Below the pieces are notes generated by a model. That model had not been told where the DNA came from and made no database searches. It saw only the letters and a list, made by a program, of their open reading frames with translations. Made by a program: the position numbers and the translations under genes. Positions 11,571 to 22,548 of a stretch of 64,000 nt of DNA are shown in pieces. Origin of the DNA: Glandiceps talaboti. Its lineage: Eukaryota > Hemichordata > Enteropneusta > Spengelidae. How positions within the stretch are numbered: position 1 is the first letter of the stretch; every line of letters begins with the position of its first letter. The stretch spans positions 17,206,246-17,270,245 of the forward strand of contig NC_135555.1 of assembly GCF_964340395.1 (NCBI RefSeq), read 5' to 3'.

Positions 11571-11574
11571 TCCT

Positions 11575-11945
11575 CGTACGAAATCTTGGAATCTCTGGGG
11601 TTATTACTTAGTAGTATGGCAAATCACGTAATTTTGATGCATCACACGACACCATCTTTAACATCAAGGAATAGATATATGTTTTATTTCATATCCATTA
11701 CACATCTAAAAATAAACATTTCAGAGGTGCTTTCTCTCACCCCACCCCATGCCCCACCCCCCACCTAAAAAAGTAGAAAAAATTGCTTTTATATGAAATC
11801 TCAGCATCTCTGGGGTTATTAGGAATATGGCAAATCATGCAGCCACCCATGAACAATAGATATACAAAATATGTGTTTTGTTTGATATCAATTAGACCTT
11901 GAAATAAACATTTCTAGTGCCCCCTCCCTCAAAAACACAAAAAAG
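11575..11945. repeat. ~215-bp tandem duplication
   Basis: Two copies share GAAATCT-(GG/CAG)-ATCTCTGGGGTTATTA, ATGGCAAATCA, AATAGATATA, TGTTTTATTTCATATC-like and AAATAAACATTTC, each followed by a C-rich ACCCC/GCCCCCTCCC end. Confidence 0.75.
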
Positions 11946-12014
11946 AGATCTCAGAGGAAGCTTAATATGTTATATTATCACATCACTGAGGAACACATTG
12001 TGTACGTGTAAGTT

Positions 12015-12275
12015 TCTAAAATTTGATTGGTTATTTCATTGAACCCTTGTTTTTCAACCAATCAGATTGCAGATTGACTGAATCTGGCATGCATATAACA
12101 TCATTCTGTTAGGATTTCACTGCATTTGATTGGCTATTTGCCTGAACCTCTATTTTCTTGACCAATCAAATTACAGATTGACGAAATCCTGAGTTTATTG
12201 CAGATTTCACAACACTGCATTGGTTACTTTCCTCTGGGCTAATATTTCAGCTACCAATCAGATTTCAGTTTAACT
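12015..12275. repeat. Three-unit repeat with paired inverted CCAAT boxes
   Basis: Each ~100-bp unit has an ATTGG word followed about 35 bp later by CCAATCA: 12025/12058, 12129/12162 and 12219/12254. Units share AGATTGACTGAATC and GATTTCAC. ATTGG/CCAAT is the NF-Y core; binding is inference. Confidence 0.7.
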
Positions 12276-12639
12276 AGGTCCAGATTTTACACGATATTAG
12301 AAGAGCTACTACGCTATTGTTTATTTCAGACATTAATCAGAGATATTTTTAAGTACATCGTTGATTCTGAAAACCGTCCTCTTAAGAAGTAATTTCAATC
12401 TGAAATGAACAAACCTTTAGGACATATACCTGATTGTAAAGCTTGACAGAAATATACAAGAGGCAGAATTTTAATCCTTGTATTTTTTTTCTTCATGAAA
12501 TTTACAAGATTGTGAAATGAACAAAGAAAAAAAAAATGTTCAATTTCAGTATTTTTCTATATAATGTCAGTTCTTTTGTAGGTCTAATTTGATTTGGAAT
12601 GTAAATTGAGTATATAACTGACAGTACAGTCCTCATCAA

Positions 12640-13340
12640 AATTCAGAGCAGAGGCTAGCTATAACTCCTGTCAAGCAATAACACTGTTGATATCATAGAA
12701 TTTACCAAACATCATCGCAATGCTGTATTGCAAACCAAGCCGACTTAATCCCAATCTCTTCTGTGGATGCGTAATTAACCATTTCAACCGCCTTATACGG
12801 CCTCTCTCCTTCGTTAGTATTTCATCGGGGGCAAAAATTACCCCTCAAAGCCATCTAATGTTGTTTTCATGTTAATTTTCATAGGCAATAATTCTGAGTC
12901 TATTAGGGTATGAACCCTGGAGATGGTTGTTGCCTCACCTTTGTTCATGCAAAGTGATGGTTGAAATTAAGGAAGGCCCACTAATTAGATCCAATGAAGC
13001 CCTGACAAGCACTGTATTGCACTTTAATTTCAACTCCAATCAGGGTGACGCATTTCCTTCTTGTACATTTCGAATGAAATGTACGACTTATTTGAAAACA
13101 TACGCCGTTATCTTATTCCCTTTGTTTCACTCTTCACAAACAGACATGAGATGGCTCCCCCTGACGTATTTCTTCTTAAGTACATTTCAAATGAAATGTA
13201 CAAATTATCTGAAATGTATGCCGTTATCTTACACCCTTTGTTTCACTCTTCATAAGCAGACATTAGAAAGGCTTCCCCCGTCTGTCATTGGCAAGCTGGA
13301 AATCGACATGTCATTCTTGTTTTAAGTAACCTTTCTTTTC
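12640..13340. other. Candidate conserved non-coding DNA with a 117-bp duplication
   Basis: A high-complexity, CpG-containing island unlike its AT-rich surroundings, with GTAATTAACC, CTAATTAG and ATTAAGG words. Within it, GTACATTTC-NNNN-GAAATGTAC palindromes at 13063-13084 and 13180-13201 mark a 117-bp tandem duplication that also repeats GCCGTTATCTTA and TTTGTTTCACTCTTCA. A weaker third palindrome-like copy lies near 13770. The 132-codon frame across it is not recognisable as a protein. Confidence 0.4.
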
Positions 13341-14104
13341 TTTAACAAATAATCAAGCTGCTGTGTGCCCTATCAGACGTCATTCAACTTATACAGGGGT
13401 TAAACCTTGGCTGACACTCATACAAGTTTGTAGATTTTAGTTGAGTTAATGAGACCTCACCTCCTGTGGGACTCTGCTTTTTTTCCGCTAGTAGCCTACA
13501 GCAATATTCAAGTCTATGAAATGCCATTAGAGAGTCAAAACTTTCTAATTCCTCATTTGCTTGTAAATTTGTCTCTGAGAAAAACATTATAACGTTATAA
13601 ATAGACTACCATTCCATTTAGTTCCATTCAATTTCATCACTGCACAAGACTTGTCAATTTTACCAACTTGAATTATCTCTTTTGTCTCCACACAGTCAAC
13701 TTTATTACAAAAAACATAGTATATAATTAAAAGAACTAACAAATAATCCATAATCTTGAGTACTAGATTTCAATGAAATGTACAAATTAATCTGAAATAT
13801 ACATGATATTTACATCATTTGTTCCACTAAAAAAAATTCTTTAGGTTCTGTTCATATTTTAATACAAATATGAATATCACCTAAAAATTAAAATTAGGGG
13901 TTCTGTTTATCCATTTATTATAATACAAATATGAATAACCATCAACTGAAAATCATAATTTGCAGGGGGGGGGGGGGGCAAATTTATCAGCTGTTATTGG
14001 CAGGGGGGATAAAGGGGACATCAGATTTCACTGAACTCTGTAGATGAATGAATGTTAAGCACTTACCTTTTGGAAAACTTGGAAATGAAAAATAAAAGTT
14101 CATT

Positions 14105-14660
14105 TTTTGTGACTACCTATCATATCTGGACTACCAAATTAGCAGTAGTCCAGGACACAAACTACTAACATCATATATGGACTACCAAACTAACAGTAGT
14201 CCAGGACACAGACTACTAAACAATTGTATCTAGATCTAAACTACCAATTTAGCAGTAGTCCAGGACTCAGACTATTAAACACTGTACATTGTATCTAGAC
14301 TACCAAATTAGCAGTAGTCCATGGCACATAGACTACTAAACATCAGTATCTGGACTACCACATTAGCAGAGGTCCAGGGCACATAGACTACTAAACATTG
14401 TATCTAGACTACCACATTACCACTACCACTACCACTACCACTACCAGGACACAGACTTCTAAACATTGTATCTAGACTACCACATTAGCAGAGGTCCAGG
14501 GCACATAGACTACTAAACATAGACTACTAAACATTGTATCTAGACTACCACATTAGCAGAGGTCCAGGACATAGACTACTAAATATTGCATCTAGACTAC
14601 CACATTAGCAGAGGTCCAGGGCACATAGACTACTTAACATTTTATCTAGACTACCAATTT
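14105..14660. repeat. ~54-bp tandem repeat, about 10 units
   Basis: Units carry GACTACTAAACATTGTATCT, AGACTACCACATTAGCAG and AGGTCCAGGGCACATA. A short (CCACTA)n expansion lies at 14411-14440. Confidence 0.9.
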
Positions 14661-14661
14661 A

Positions 14662-15165
14662 GTAAAATTTTACACCTCAATGCTCTTACAGGCTGAAATT
14701 GACACCACTTTGGTATTACTGAAGCAAAAAGTCATATTTTAATTTTGCATTTCATGGTACAATTTTATACTTTGACTCTTACAGGCTGAAATTGACACCA
14801 CTTTGGTATTACTGAAGCAAAAAGTCAAATTTTAATTTTGCATTTCATCGTACAATTTGACACTTCGATGCTCTGGCAGGTTGAAATTGACACCTTTTTG
14901 CTAACTTTCAGTATTGAAGCAAAAATGTCAAATTTCCAGATTTAAATTTTGTATTTCTTTATACAATATTTTACACTTTGAATCTTACAGGTTGAAACTG
15001 ACACCATCTGTATAAAACTTTGGTACCGAAACAAAAAGTCAAATTTCTAGATTTTAATTTTGTATTTCATTGTACTATTTTTACATGTTGATTCTTACAG
15101 GTTGAAACTGAGGTATACCTTTTTTTTTTAACATCGTTACCGGAACAAAAAGTCAAATTTCCTAC
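14662..15165. repeat. ~95-115-bp tandem repeat, 5 units
   Basis: Units share TTACAGGCTGAAATTGACACC, ACTGAAGCAAAAAGTCA and TTTTAATTTTGCATTTCAT. It abuts the 54-bp array but has an unrelated unit. Confidence 0.88.
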
Positions 15166-15599
15166 TGATTAATTGTTCATTCCATTCAGAACAACATTCT
15201 TTTAGCCAATCATCCTTCCCAGGAAGTCATAACTTTAGACGATTGATAGTAAAATTTTACTAGCCATTTTCACAGAGAACCGCAGCAACAGGAATTCCTA
15301 TCAAATTGTTTGATGACCAATAATTAAACCAAAAAGAATGAAAATGAATAGTCAATCGAAATTAAAAAAATTTAAAATCACATTATGATTAAGTAGTCAG
15401 GGAAGTTGAATTTTTACAATGTCTCTACATGTACATCTATTTAGCAATAAGGATTTGACTAATGTCTTCCACGAAATCATAATTTCAGATACAATTATTT
15501 TCTGTACTTTTGATAATAAACAGAAAATTCCTCCATCAATTTCCAATTTTGTGACGAATTATGATGGATTTATTCTGGAAATTTTAATTTCGACCAATT

Positions 15600-16565
15600 A
15601 GAAATAAAAAAATTGCCAATCATTGCAACCCAGTGATGAAAAAATTCCAACATAAACCTCTCTCTAAAATTATTATCTTTAAATGAGTGAAATTAAAAAT
15701 TCACTAGTCACTGTGACCACTCTATATGAAAATTGTCTAATTGAACGAACATCGTCAATCCATTTTGTGAAAAAACACTAAATGTTTATGAATAAACTTT
15801 TCCCAATGTATGAATCTTGAACAATTAGAATTAAATATTTGGTAATTACCATGATTTATCACTGAAAATTTTCATTCATTTCATAAGAATTATTTATCAT
15901 CAATATCAATGAATAAATCTTTCCCTAAATATCTTAATATACTGAATCAGTATCAGTTCAATTACGTTGAAGAACCAATTTCTGGCATATGATCAACGGA
16001 AGAGGAGGGCAAATATTTGGGACAAAAATTTGCTTATCACTGCGACTGATCTACAACGATTTTCATCGATTTAGGTAGAAATATTTAATAAATTAAATGA
16101 AATAGACCTTTCCCAAAAAATCTTATCTCTTGAACAAATGGAAAAAAAAAACTTAACTATTCCCAAAAATCTTAAATCTGAAAATGCTTACAAAACAAAA
16201 AATTTGCTTATCCCTGCAACCGATCTATGAAACTTTTTAATTATTTTTGTAAAAATATTTAATAAATGATAAAACGTTTCCCAAAAAATCTTAATCTTGA
16301 ATTATTAGGAGAAGAAATTTACAAATCAGTGACCAATCTATGAAAATTTTCATTCATGAATATTTAATGAGTAAACTTTTCCCACAAAATCTTAACTCTT
16401 AAAATGCGTAATTAGAAAACAAAAATTTGCTTATCACTGCAACCGATTCATGAAAATTTCATTCATTTTATCTGGAATATTTACAAAATTTATTTGAGTA
16501 AACTTTTCTCAAAAAGTCTTAACTCTTAAAATGCTTACCAAACAAAAATTTGCTTATCGCTGTGG
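15600..16565. repeat. ~115-bp degenerate tandem repeat
   Basis: Recurring words are AAATTTGCTTATCACTGC, AACCGATCTATGAAAATTTTC, ATTCATTT, AATATTTAATAAAT and AACTTTTCCCAAAAAATCTTAA. Six or more units are visible, most diverged at the left end. Confidence 0.75.
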
Positions 16566-17145
16566 TGAATGATATTCGAAGACTTCCGACATCATATTTC
16601 ATATCCATACATGTAACAAATATTAATATAATAAAGAGTACGGTGAACCGTTCTCGGAAGCATACTTTTGAACAAGGTAAAATAAACATATCATGAATCA
16701 CTGAGATACAGAACGGTGGGACCAAGAAGTCGAATCAGGAGATATCATTTCTCACATCTCTGCCGTGTAAAATGTCAAAAGATCACACAACTTGTCAGTA
16801 TCTTTAAATGTTGACAATTCCAAACAGGTTTGCATTTATTACAACCAAGATTGAGTCATAATTCATGCCAGGGTTATGGAATTTCAATTAGAATCGGCTT
16901 GCCAGAAATGTCATAATCTAATTCCAGTGATTCTGTGCTCACCTTAAAACTGATTGTTTTTATCAGCTAACAATGTCCCATCAGTCATTGCACAGATCGC
17001 AATTCGGGGTATAAATCATTCTGGTTTTTTTTGTTTTTCTGTTTCAACTGTGATTTATGAGGTAGACTGCATTTTTATAGTCACATTAAAACAACACAAA
17101 CGTAAACTGATCCTATCCTTCACGGCAATCAGTTTATAGTTATCA
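16566..17145. other. No gene recognised
   Basis: Unique sequence with TCAATTAGAATCGG and TCATAATCTAATTCC words. Short frames only. Confidence 0.4.
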
Positions 17146-17149
17146 TTAC

Positions 17150-17470
17150 ATCTATGAAATATACATATAGTGACACAAAATTTACCTGTGAAATTGACAT
17201 AAAATTTGCCTGTGAAATATACAATTAGTGACACAAAATTTGCCTGCCTTTGAAATATGTGAATGTTGACACAAAATTCGCCTGTGAAATTGACACAAAA
17301 TTTGCCTGTGAAGTATACAGATAAAACAACACAACATTTGCTTGTGAAATCTGCGAATGGTGACACAAAATTTGCCAATGAAATATATTAAGTGACAGTG
17401 AAATATACAGATAGCGACACAATTTGCCAGTGAAAAATACAGATATGGCGAAATATGCAAACAGCGATAC
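17150..17470. repeat. ~28/57-bp degenerate tandem repeat
   Basis: Units alternate GTGACACAAAATTTGCC and TGTGAAATATACA-(G/A)AT. All minus-strand frames stay open for 90-107 codons as a consequence of the unit (Cys/Phe-rich products), not because of a gene. Confidence 0.85.
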
Positions 17471-17624
17471 AATATTATTTTTATGATGTTTCATTTCTTC
17501 GCTACCTTTTTGGAGTCAACACCTATTTCACTTTTCTGTTCATTTGTTGTTAAATGTATGTGCAGTTTTTGCACAACACAGTAAAATGTTAATTATTCAT
17601 CCCCACCTTTTGTTACATACTCAC

Positions 17625-17641
17625 CCCCCCCCCCCCCCCCA
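17625..17641. repeat. Poly-C run
   Basis: About 16 consecutive C residues. Confidence 0.95.
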
Positions 17642-17730
17642 GAAAAATATTTAAAGGCACATAGTCCAGATCAGTATGTTTTTTCTTTGATATTTTTGTT
17701 TCATATAAAGAATTATTTTTCATTTTGTTA

Positions 17731-17842
17731 TTCATTATGCTGATGATGTCCGAGTGATTCGGATGAAAGCTACGTAGTGGCTTCAAAATCTAGGTTCCAA
17801 TAAAAAGGTAACTTTACTATTACTACAAGAATTACTTTGTTA
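17731..17842 (+). ncRNA. Hammerhead-ribozyme-like fold, possibly a Penelope-like or retrozyme remnant
   Basis: A CTGATGA box (17740-17746) is followed by a hairpin (GTCCGA 17748-17753 with TCGGAT 17759-17764, one G-U pair, 5-nt loop) and then GAAA (17765-17768). Next comes a stem of six pairs counting A17768-T17782 (AGCTAC with GTGGCT, loop GTA), then a potential cleavage position at 17783. The bases before CTGATGA (ATTATG) pair at five of six positions with CAAAAT (17784-17789) as stem I. The order matches a type I hammerhead. One extra T between CTGATGA and stem II, and NUU at the cleavage site, are non-canonical, so it may be inactive. Confidence 0.5.
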
Positions 17843-18107
17843 TTCTACTGATACAGATATGGATATCACAAATAACTGTGAAATATGAAGCATAGCATTT
17901 ACTCAAACTGTCCTAACCAGAAACAAGTCGTGATTCTTTTTGCCTAATTGTTGCACCATAAAATTATCACTGGCATCAGATCCCCAGATATATATATCAT
18001 GTAAACAATATCAATGATTTTCTTCTGTTAATTAATTATTAAGGGCAGTAAATAGGTAAACTTTACATATTAAATTATAAAGTTCCCATTTTTTCTCTGA
18101 TATTGTT

Positions 18108-18480
18108 TTTGTTTAAGGACGGTATAAAAGTAGGTAAAATCTACCTGAGTTCCCCGGTCATTTCACCAGGGTTCCCAACCAGTGTTTCTGTTAAAGGTGG
18201 TAAGTAGGTAAAATCTACCTGACTTCCCCAGTCATTTCACCAGAGTTCCCTACCAATGTTTTTGTTAAGGGTGGTAAGTAGGTAAAATCTACCTGACTTC
18301 CCCAGTCATTTTGCTAGGGCTCCCTACCAGTGTTTTTGTTAAGGGTGGTAAGCAGGTAAAATCTACCTGAGTTCCCCAGTCATTTTGCTAAGGGTTCCCT
18401 ACCAATGTTTTTGTTAAGGGTGGTAAGTAGGTAAAATCTACCCACATAAACCATTTTAACAGGTATCCCTACCAGTTGCA
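18108..18480. repeat. ~76-bp tandem repeat, 5 units
   Basis: Units carry GGTGGTAAGTAGGTAAAATC, TACCTGACTTCCCCAGTCAT, CACCAGGGTTCCCTACCA and GTGTTTTTGTTAAGG. Single diverged copies of the same unit occur at about 44160-44270 and 45105-45200, so it also exists as a dispersed sequence. Confidence 0.88.
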
Positions 18481-19115
18481 TAATCTTTACTCTCTATACA
18501 ACTGCTTCAATCCCCTGTTTTGAAGTAACTATATTATATAATTGCTAAAATTTTCTACATTTTTGCTTCAAATTCATGGTTTTCAAGTTTTCTATCTGTT
18601 GCATAATGTCTATTTTCTACATGTAACGATATATGCATCAAATCTATTGTTTCCAAATCATTTTTAGCATACTTATTTCTTTTCTGCAATTACTTCATTG
18701 GTGCAAATGCAATGATTTGATATTTCTAAGCATTATTTTCTTCTACAATTCCCGAATTGTTTTAAATTCCTCGTTTTGAAGATTTTGCATTACATATTGC
18801 TTATATCAATAATAGCTTAAAATTTACTATTTTGAAGTTTTTGCTTTAATATATAAAATTATATATTATATATATCAACAATAACTGTTTTAAAGTTTCT
18901 GTGTGTAGCATAAAATTTATTTTCTATATTTGCTTCAAATGTATTGTTTTGAATTGTCTTTTTGTATACTGCTAAACAATTTTCAACGATGACTTTCAAA
19001 AATCGCAGTCTTGAAGTACCTATATGCTATAATAACATTCAGTATCTACATGAGCTTCAAATTCGCTTCTTAGAAGTCTCGATGTTGTATATTGATATTT
19101 TCTATAATTGCTCCA
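18481..19115. repeat. ~100-bp highly degenerate tandem repeat
   Basis: TTTTCTACATTTGCTTCAAAT, TTGTTTTGAAGTTT and GCATAAT words recur along the stretch with heavy divergence. It follows the 76-bp array directly. Confidence 0.55.
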
Positions 19116-19229
19116 ATGCTGCATATTATTTCTTTGATACAATTTGCAGAGTTAGTACAAAAAGTTCATGTCCACTAAATAGAGAAAAGTAATCGTGAAA
19201 ATTGTCAATAATACAGTGTGATCAGACTC

Positions 19230-19620
19230 ATGTTCTGATCTTTAACACTTTGATTCACGTAATTGTTAAGACATTGCCACCTCTGACGATTCTATAAACA
19301 CCGGCACCTTAGAAGTCACCATATGTGCAAAAAGTCGCAAATTTTGTCAAATTTCATTAAGCTGAGTTTGAAAAGGTGAAACCCTAGTAAAGAAAAAAAC
19401 AGGAAATCAAAAGTGACACCTTCTCTTTTGTGATGAGCTGATATACGATGAGGAGGTGGTCGATCGACTAAATGATTTTTTTTCCCCGATCTTTCATATT
19501 TTCTGACACAAAAGAAAACGAGATAAGATGAGATATCCATAGGACGAGTCTATCGGTCTCCTTCATCAACTGGATACGTTCTAATTTCTATCCGCTTCAA
19601 ATCTCTGATTTGTACGCAAT
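19230..19620. other. Candidate conserved non-coding DNA
   Basis: High-complexity island with CpGs (GACGATTC, ACCGGC, GGTCGATCGAC, ATACGATG) between repeat tracts. No exon is supported; a 74-codon minus frame has no recognisable domain. Confidence 0.3.
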
Positions 19621-20190
19621 GAAATATTCAGATACGAAAGATGATACACTCATCATCTGGAGAAAACACATTGGATCTTTCCTTGAATAATTAAAATTTT
19701 GTTGCATACAAACGTAAAAGGGATGTTATGTGAGTGGTTTTACTGATAACATACAGGAACAGAACTATTGCAAGTTAGACGAAAAAAAAAAAAAGAGAGG
19801 AATTTTTGAGTGATAAGATGGATAGGTTGTACGCAAGTCCTTAAAATGGTTGGATGAAGTCTTTCCATTGTTTGACCATCAAGTAGGTGTCACTCCACTC
19901 CATGATTTCCCCTTTCTATCCAATACAGATAAAAACATTTTTATCACACGTGGCTAGTACCCTTTGTTATCGGTGCACAAGTTCTAGAAATTTACACGAG
20001 ATGATCTCTATTATTCAGACACTGAAAAAGAGATTGATAAAGTATCAAATTATGTTGTGTGTATTTGGTTTAAATATGTAATTCTCATGATAAATATAGA
20101 AATATCATTTTTTTTTTTTACGCAGAATTTTTTTTTTTTGTGTGTGACAGGTTTACAATCTTGTACAGAATAAACTTAAAATTTGGTTAA
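19621..20190. other. No gene recognised
   Basis: Unique AT-rich sequence with short A and T runs (19782-19795, 20107-20119, 20129-20139). Confidence 0.4.
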
Positions 20191-20194
20191 AGTT

Positions 20195-20700
20195 TCATTA
20201 GTTTCCTGTGAGTTAAACCGATGCTTCCATCTACTTTTTCTTTAGACCCCTAGTAACGGAGCTAATGCGAACTCTTTTCATAATAACGTGGGGAGGGAGA
20301 ACTGATGTGTTTTATATCGTTGGTAACTGAAAGGGACGAATCGGAGAATATTTTCCAATTTCTACAAACTTAACTGATTCAACCATCGCTCCCGTCTGCA
20401 TTTTCAGAACAACCTGATAAGGGAGATGAAAGTGTGCATAAAACATAATTTGGGTGGGGGATCTGACAGTTTTCACAACGCTGGTAGCTTTAATAGAGGC
20501 ATGAATCTGATAAGATTTGTAGTCATCTATAATTTCAACCAGTGCTTTCTTATATGTTTTATAACCCTAGAGTAAATGGAGCCAATTGCGTAAATAACTA
20601 TTTCATAATGTTGGTTGGGATCTGATGGTTTTTACCACATTGGTATGATAGAAAGGTGGATTTGACAAAATTAGCAGTTTTTATTTGGCTTTATGATTTC
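20195..20700. repeat. ~190-bp degenerate tandem repeat, 2-3 units
   Basis: Units share AACCGATGCTTCC/CCATCGCTCCC/CCAGTGCTTTC, CCTAG-GTAA-GGAGC, ATAA(C/T)GTGGGG or TTGGGTGGG, and GATCTGA(C/T)(A/G)GTTTT. Confidence 0.55.
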
Positions 20701-20869
20701 ATCCCACCTACCGGGGTATGTGTAAAAAGACCCCAGTATTAAAATGAAGCTTCTCCACAACATTAGTAACATGATGATTTTGATAATATTTGCACTTTTA
20801 AGCTTTAATACTTTCACCTATATCTCAAAACATTGATAATACAGAACGAGTAATATCTCCTAACATGAA

Positions 20870-21250
20870 CACCAATTCAGTTTTGGTGGACAATTTTCAT
20901 GCAAACATGGGAAATTTGGTGGATGGTTTTTGTGCAAACCTGGCTAGGTTTTTGGGGACAATTTTTGTGCAAACCTTGGGAGTGGTTTTTTTTTTTTTAT
21001 GTTTTTCATGTAAACCTGGGTAGTTTTTTTTTGGGAACAATTTTTGTGCTAACCTTGGTATTTTTTAGGGGATGATTTTCATGCAAATCTGGGTAGTTAT
21101 TTTTGCACAATTTCTGTACAAACTAGGGTAGTTTTGATAGATATTTTTCTTGCAAACTTGGGTAGTTTTAGGCAATCATTCTTGTACAAACCTGGATAAC
21201 TTATAGTTCTGGTCAACAATTTTCATGCAAACCTAGAGAAATTATGGTAA
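20870..21250. repeat. ~50-58-bp degenerate tandem repeat
   Basis: Units carry CAATTTT(C/T)(A/G)TGCAAACCTGGGTAGTTT followed by a T/G run. About 7 units are seen. Confidence 0.75.
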
Positions 21251-21263
21251 CAATTACTCCCCA

Positions 21264-21636
21264 TTTTAAAAAAACTGTGTGTTCCGATTACGCCCAATTT
21301 TAGAATAGGTGGGATAGGTAGATTTTTTATTTTATTTTATTTTTATTTTTTCTGTGTGCGTGTCTAGTTCAGGTTTTCCATTGTTTTCGAAATGGTCTCT
21401 GTGTTGTTTATTTCATCCTATCAGATGTACAGCCATTACAGATTGGATTGGATTACAGATTTTATTTTGTCTTTTTAAGTTGATATCAGTTTCCACATCC
21501 ACTATTTCTCGTGAGACTTCACAATTTTTGCGATTTTTTTCCCCTCAAATACTTAAAAAAAAGTTTTGGGTTAGCAGTGAAAATTTAGGTGGGGGTTGGG
21601 TAACTGGAACCAAACAATTATTTTTTTTAGGCCTAA
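21264..21636 (+). mobile_element. AGGCCTAA-type MITE, copy 2
   Basis: Starts AAAACTGTGTGTTCCGATTACG and ends GGAACCAAACAATTATTTTTTTTAGGCCTAA. The interior matches copies 1, 3 and 4. The left AGGCCTAA is missing. A 103-codon open frame across it is non-coding. Confidence 0.88.
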
Positions 21637-21820
21637 CAGATCTCAAAAATTTGCCAAAATTTTAAGTATTTTAGAACCCTGGCAATACAAAGAGAGGTAT
21701 ATCCGATAGAATAAATGCTCCTTAATCACTAGTGACATAAAAACAAAAAAGTTGACCTCATAAGTTCAAAGGTCAATATACCCAGACAAAATCAATATTT
21801 ATTAAAGTTATTCAAAACAG

Positions 21821-22392
21821 TATTTGTTGTAAATTTCAAATGTCTAGTTTGAATAAAGATTAAAAATTAAGGTTTGAAAGGAAAACAATTGTCTGGCAGA
21901 TCTATCTATAGAAAAAGTTGTCCAGAACAAAAGAATAATCCGGTGTAATCCTTGAGATTCAACTGATAAAGATAACACTTAGACGTAATAAAAAAAACTG
22001 TGTGGTTCCGATTACGGTCAATGTGGCGACCAGGGGTAGGTAAATTTTTTATTTTATTATATTTTTTTCATACGTGAGTGTCTAGTTCAGGTAGTTATGT
22101 TTTTTGTTGTTTTCCAAATGGTCTCTGTGTTTAATATTATTAGTTTCGTCCCATCAGATGTACAGCCATTACAGATTGGAAGAACAGTGTTATATAGTCT
22201 TTTTAAGTTGATGTCAGTTTCCACATCCACTATTTCTGGCGAGACTTTACAATTTCTCCGATTTTATGATTTTTTTCTCGAAAATGTTAAAAAAAAGTTT
22301 AGGTGGGGGTCAGTCGGGTAACGGAAACCAAACAATTTTTTTATAGGCCTAATGTGAGAACCTGGGATTTAAACCGTAACCTATAGTTAAAG
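21821..22392 (+). mobile_element. TTAAAGGC-type element, copy B, split by MITE copy 3
   Basis: The left half (21821-21983) carries TGTCTGGCAGA, AAAAAGTTGTCCAGAACAAAAG and ACTGATAAAGATAACACTTA. The right half resumes at 22353 with GTGAGAACCTGGGATTTAAACC. Other copies read straight through from GATAACACTAATG to GAGAACCTGGG, so the intervening MITE inserted here. Confidence 0.85.
21984..22352 (+). mobile_element. AGGCCTAA-type MITE, copy 3 (nested)
   Basis: Shares ACTGTGTGGTTCCGATTACG at the left, GTGTCTAGTTCAGG and CAGATGTACAGCCATTACAG inside, and AACGGAAACCAAACAATT...AGGCCTAA at the right. TAAT at the two junctions could be the target duplication. Confidence 0.88.
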
Positions 22393-22548
22393 GCTCAGTT
22401 TGGATTAGAATTAAAATTATGTTATGAAAAACAGTAGTCTGACAGAGTTGTAGAAAAAGTTTATCATGAACAAAAGAATGACTCTGTCTAATTGTTACTA
22501 ATAACATTAACCAGAGAACCTGGGATTGAAACTCTGGCCTTTAAAGAC
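22389..22548 (+). mobile_element. TTAAAGGC-type element, copy C
   Basis: Begins GTTAAAGGCTCAGTTTGGATTAG, carries GTCTGACAGAG, ATGAACAAAAGAAT and GAGAACCTGGGATTGAAAC, and ends CTCTGGCCTTTAAAG. The ends form a short inverted repeat. It lies head to tail after copy B. Confidence 0.85.

Noticed and set aside
13965-13978. G-run as an assembly gap or sequencing artefact
   Set aside because: Other mononucleotide runs of similar length occur; nothing shows an artefact.
17055-17494. Three overlapping Cys/Phe-rich minus-strand ORFs
   Set aside because: Produced by the 28/57-bp repeat, open in all three frames.
21354-22321. ORFs of 103 and 74 codons with similar peptides (also at 59354)
   Set aside because: They are similar because they lie in copies of one MITE. 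Other copies have stops or shifts, so no shared coding constraint is visible.
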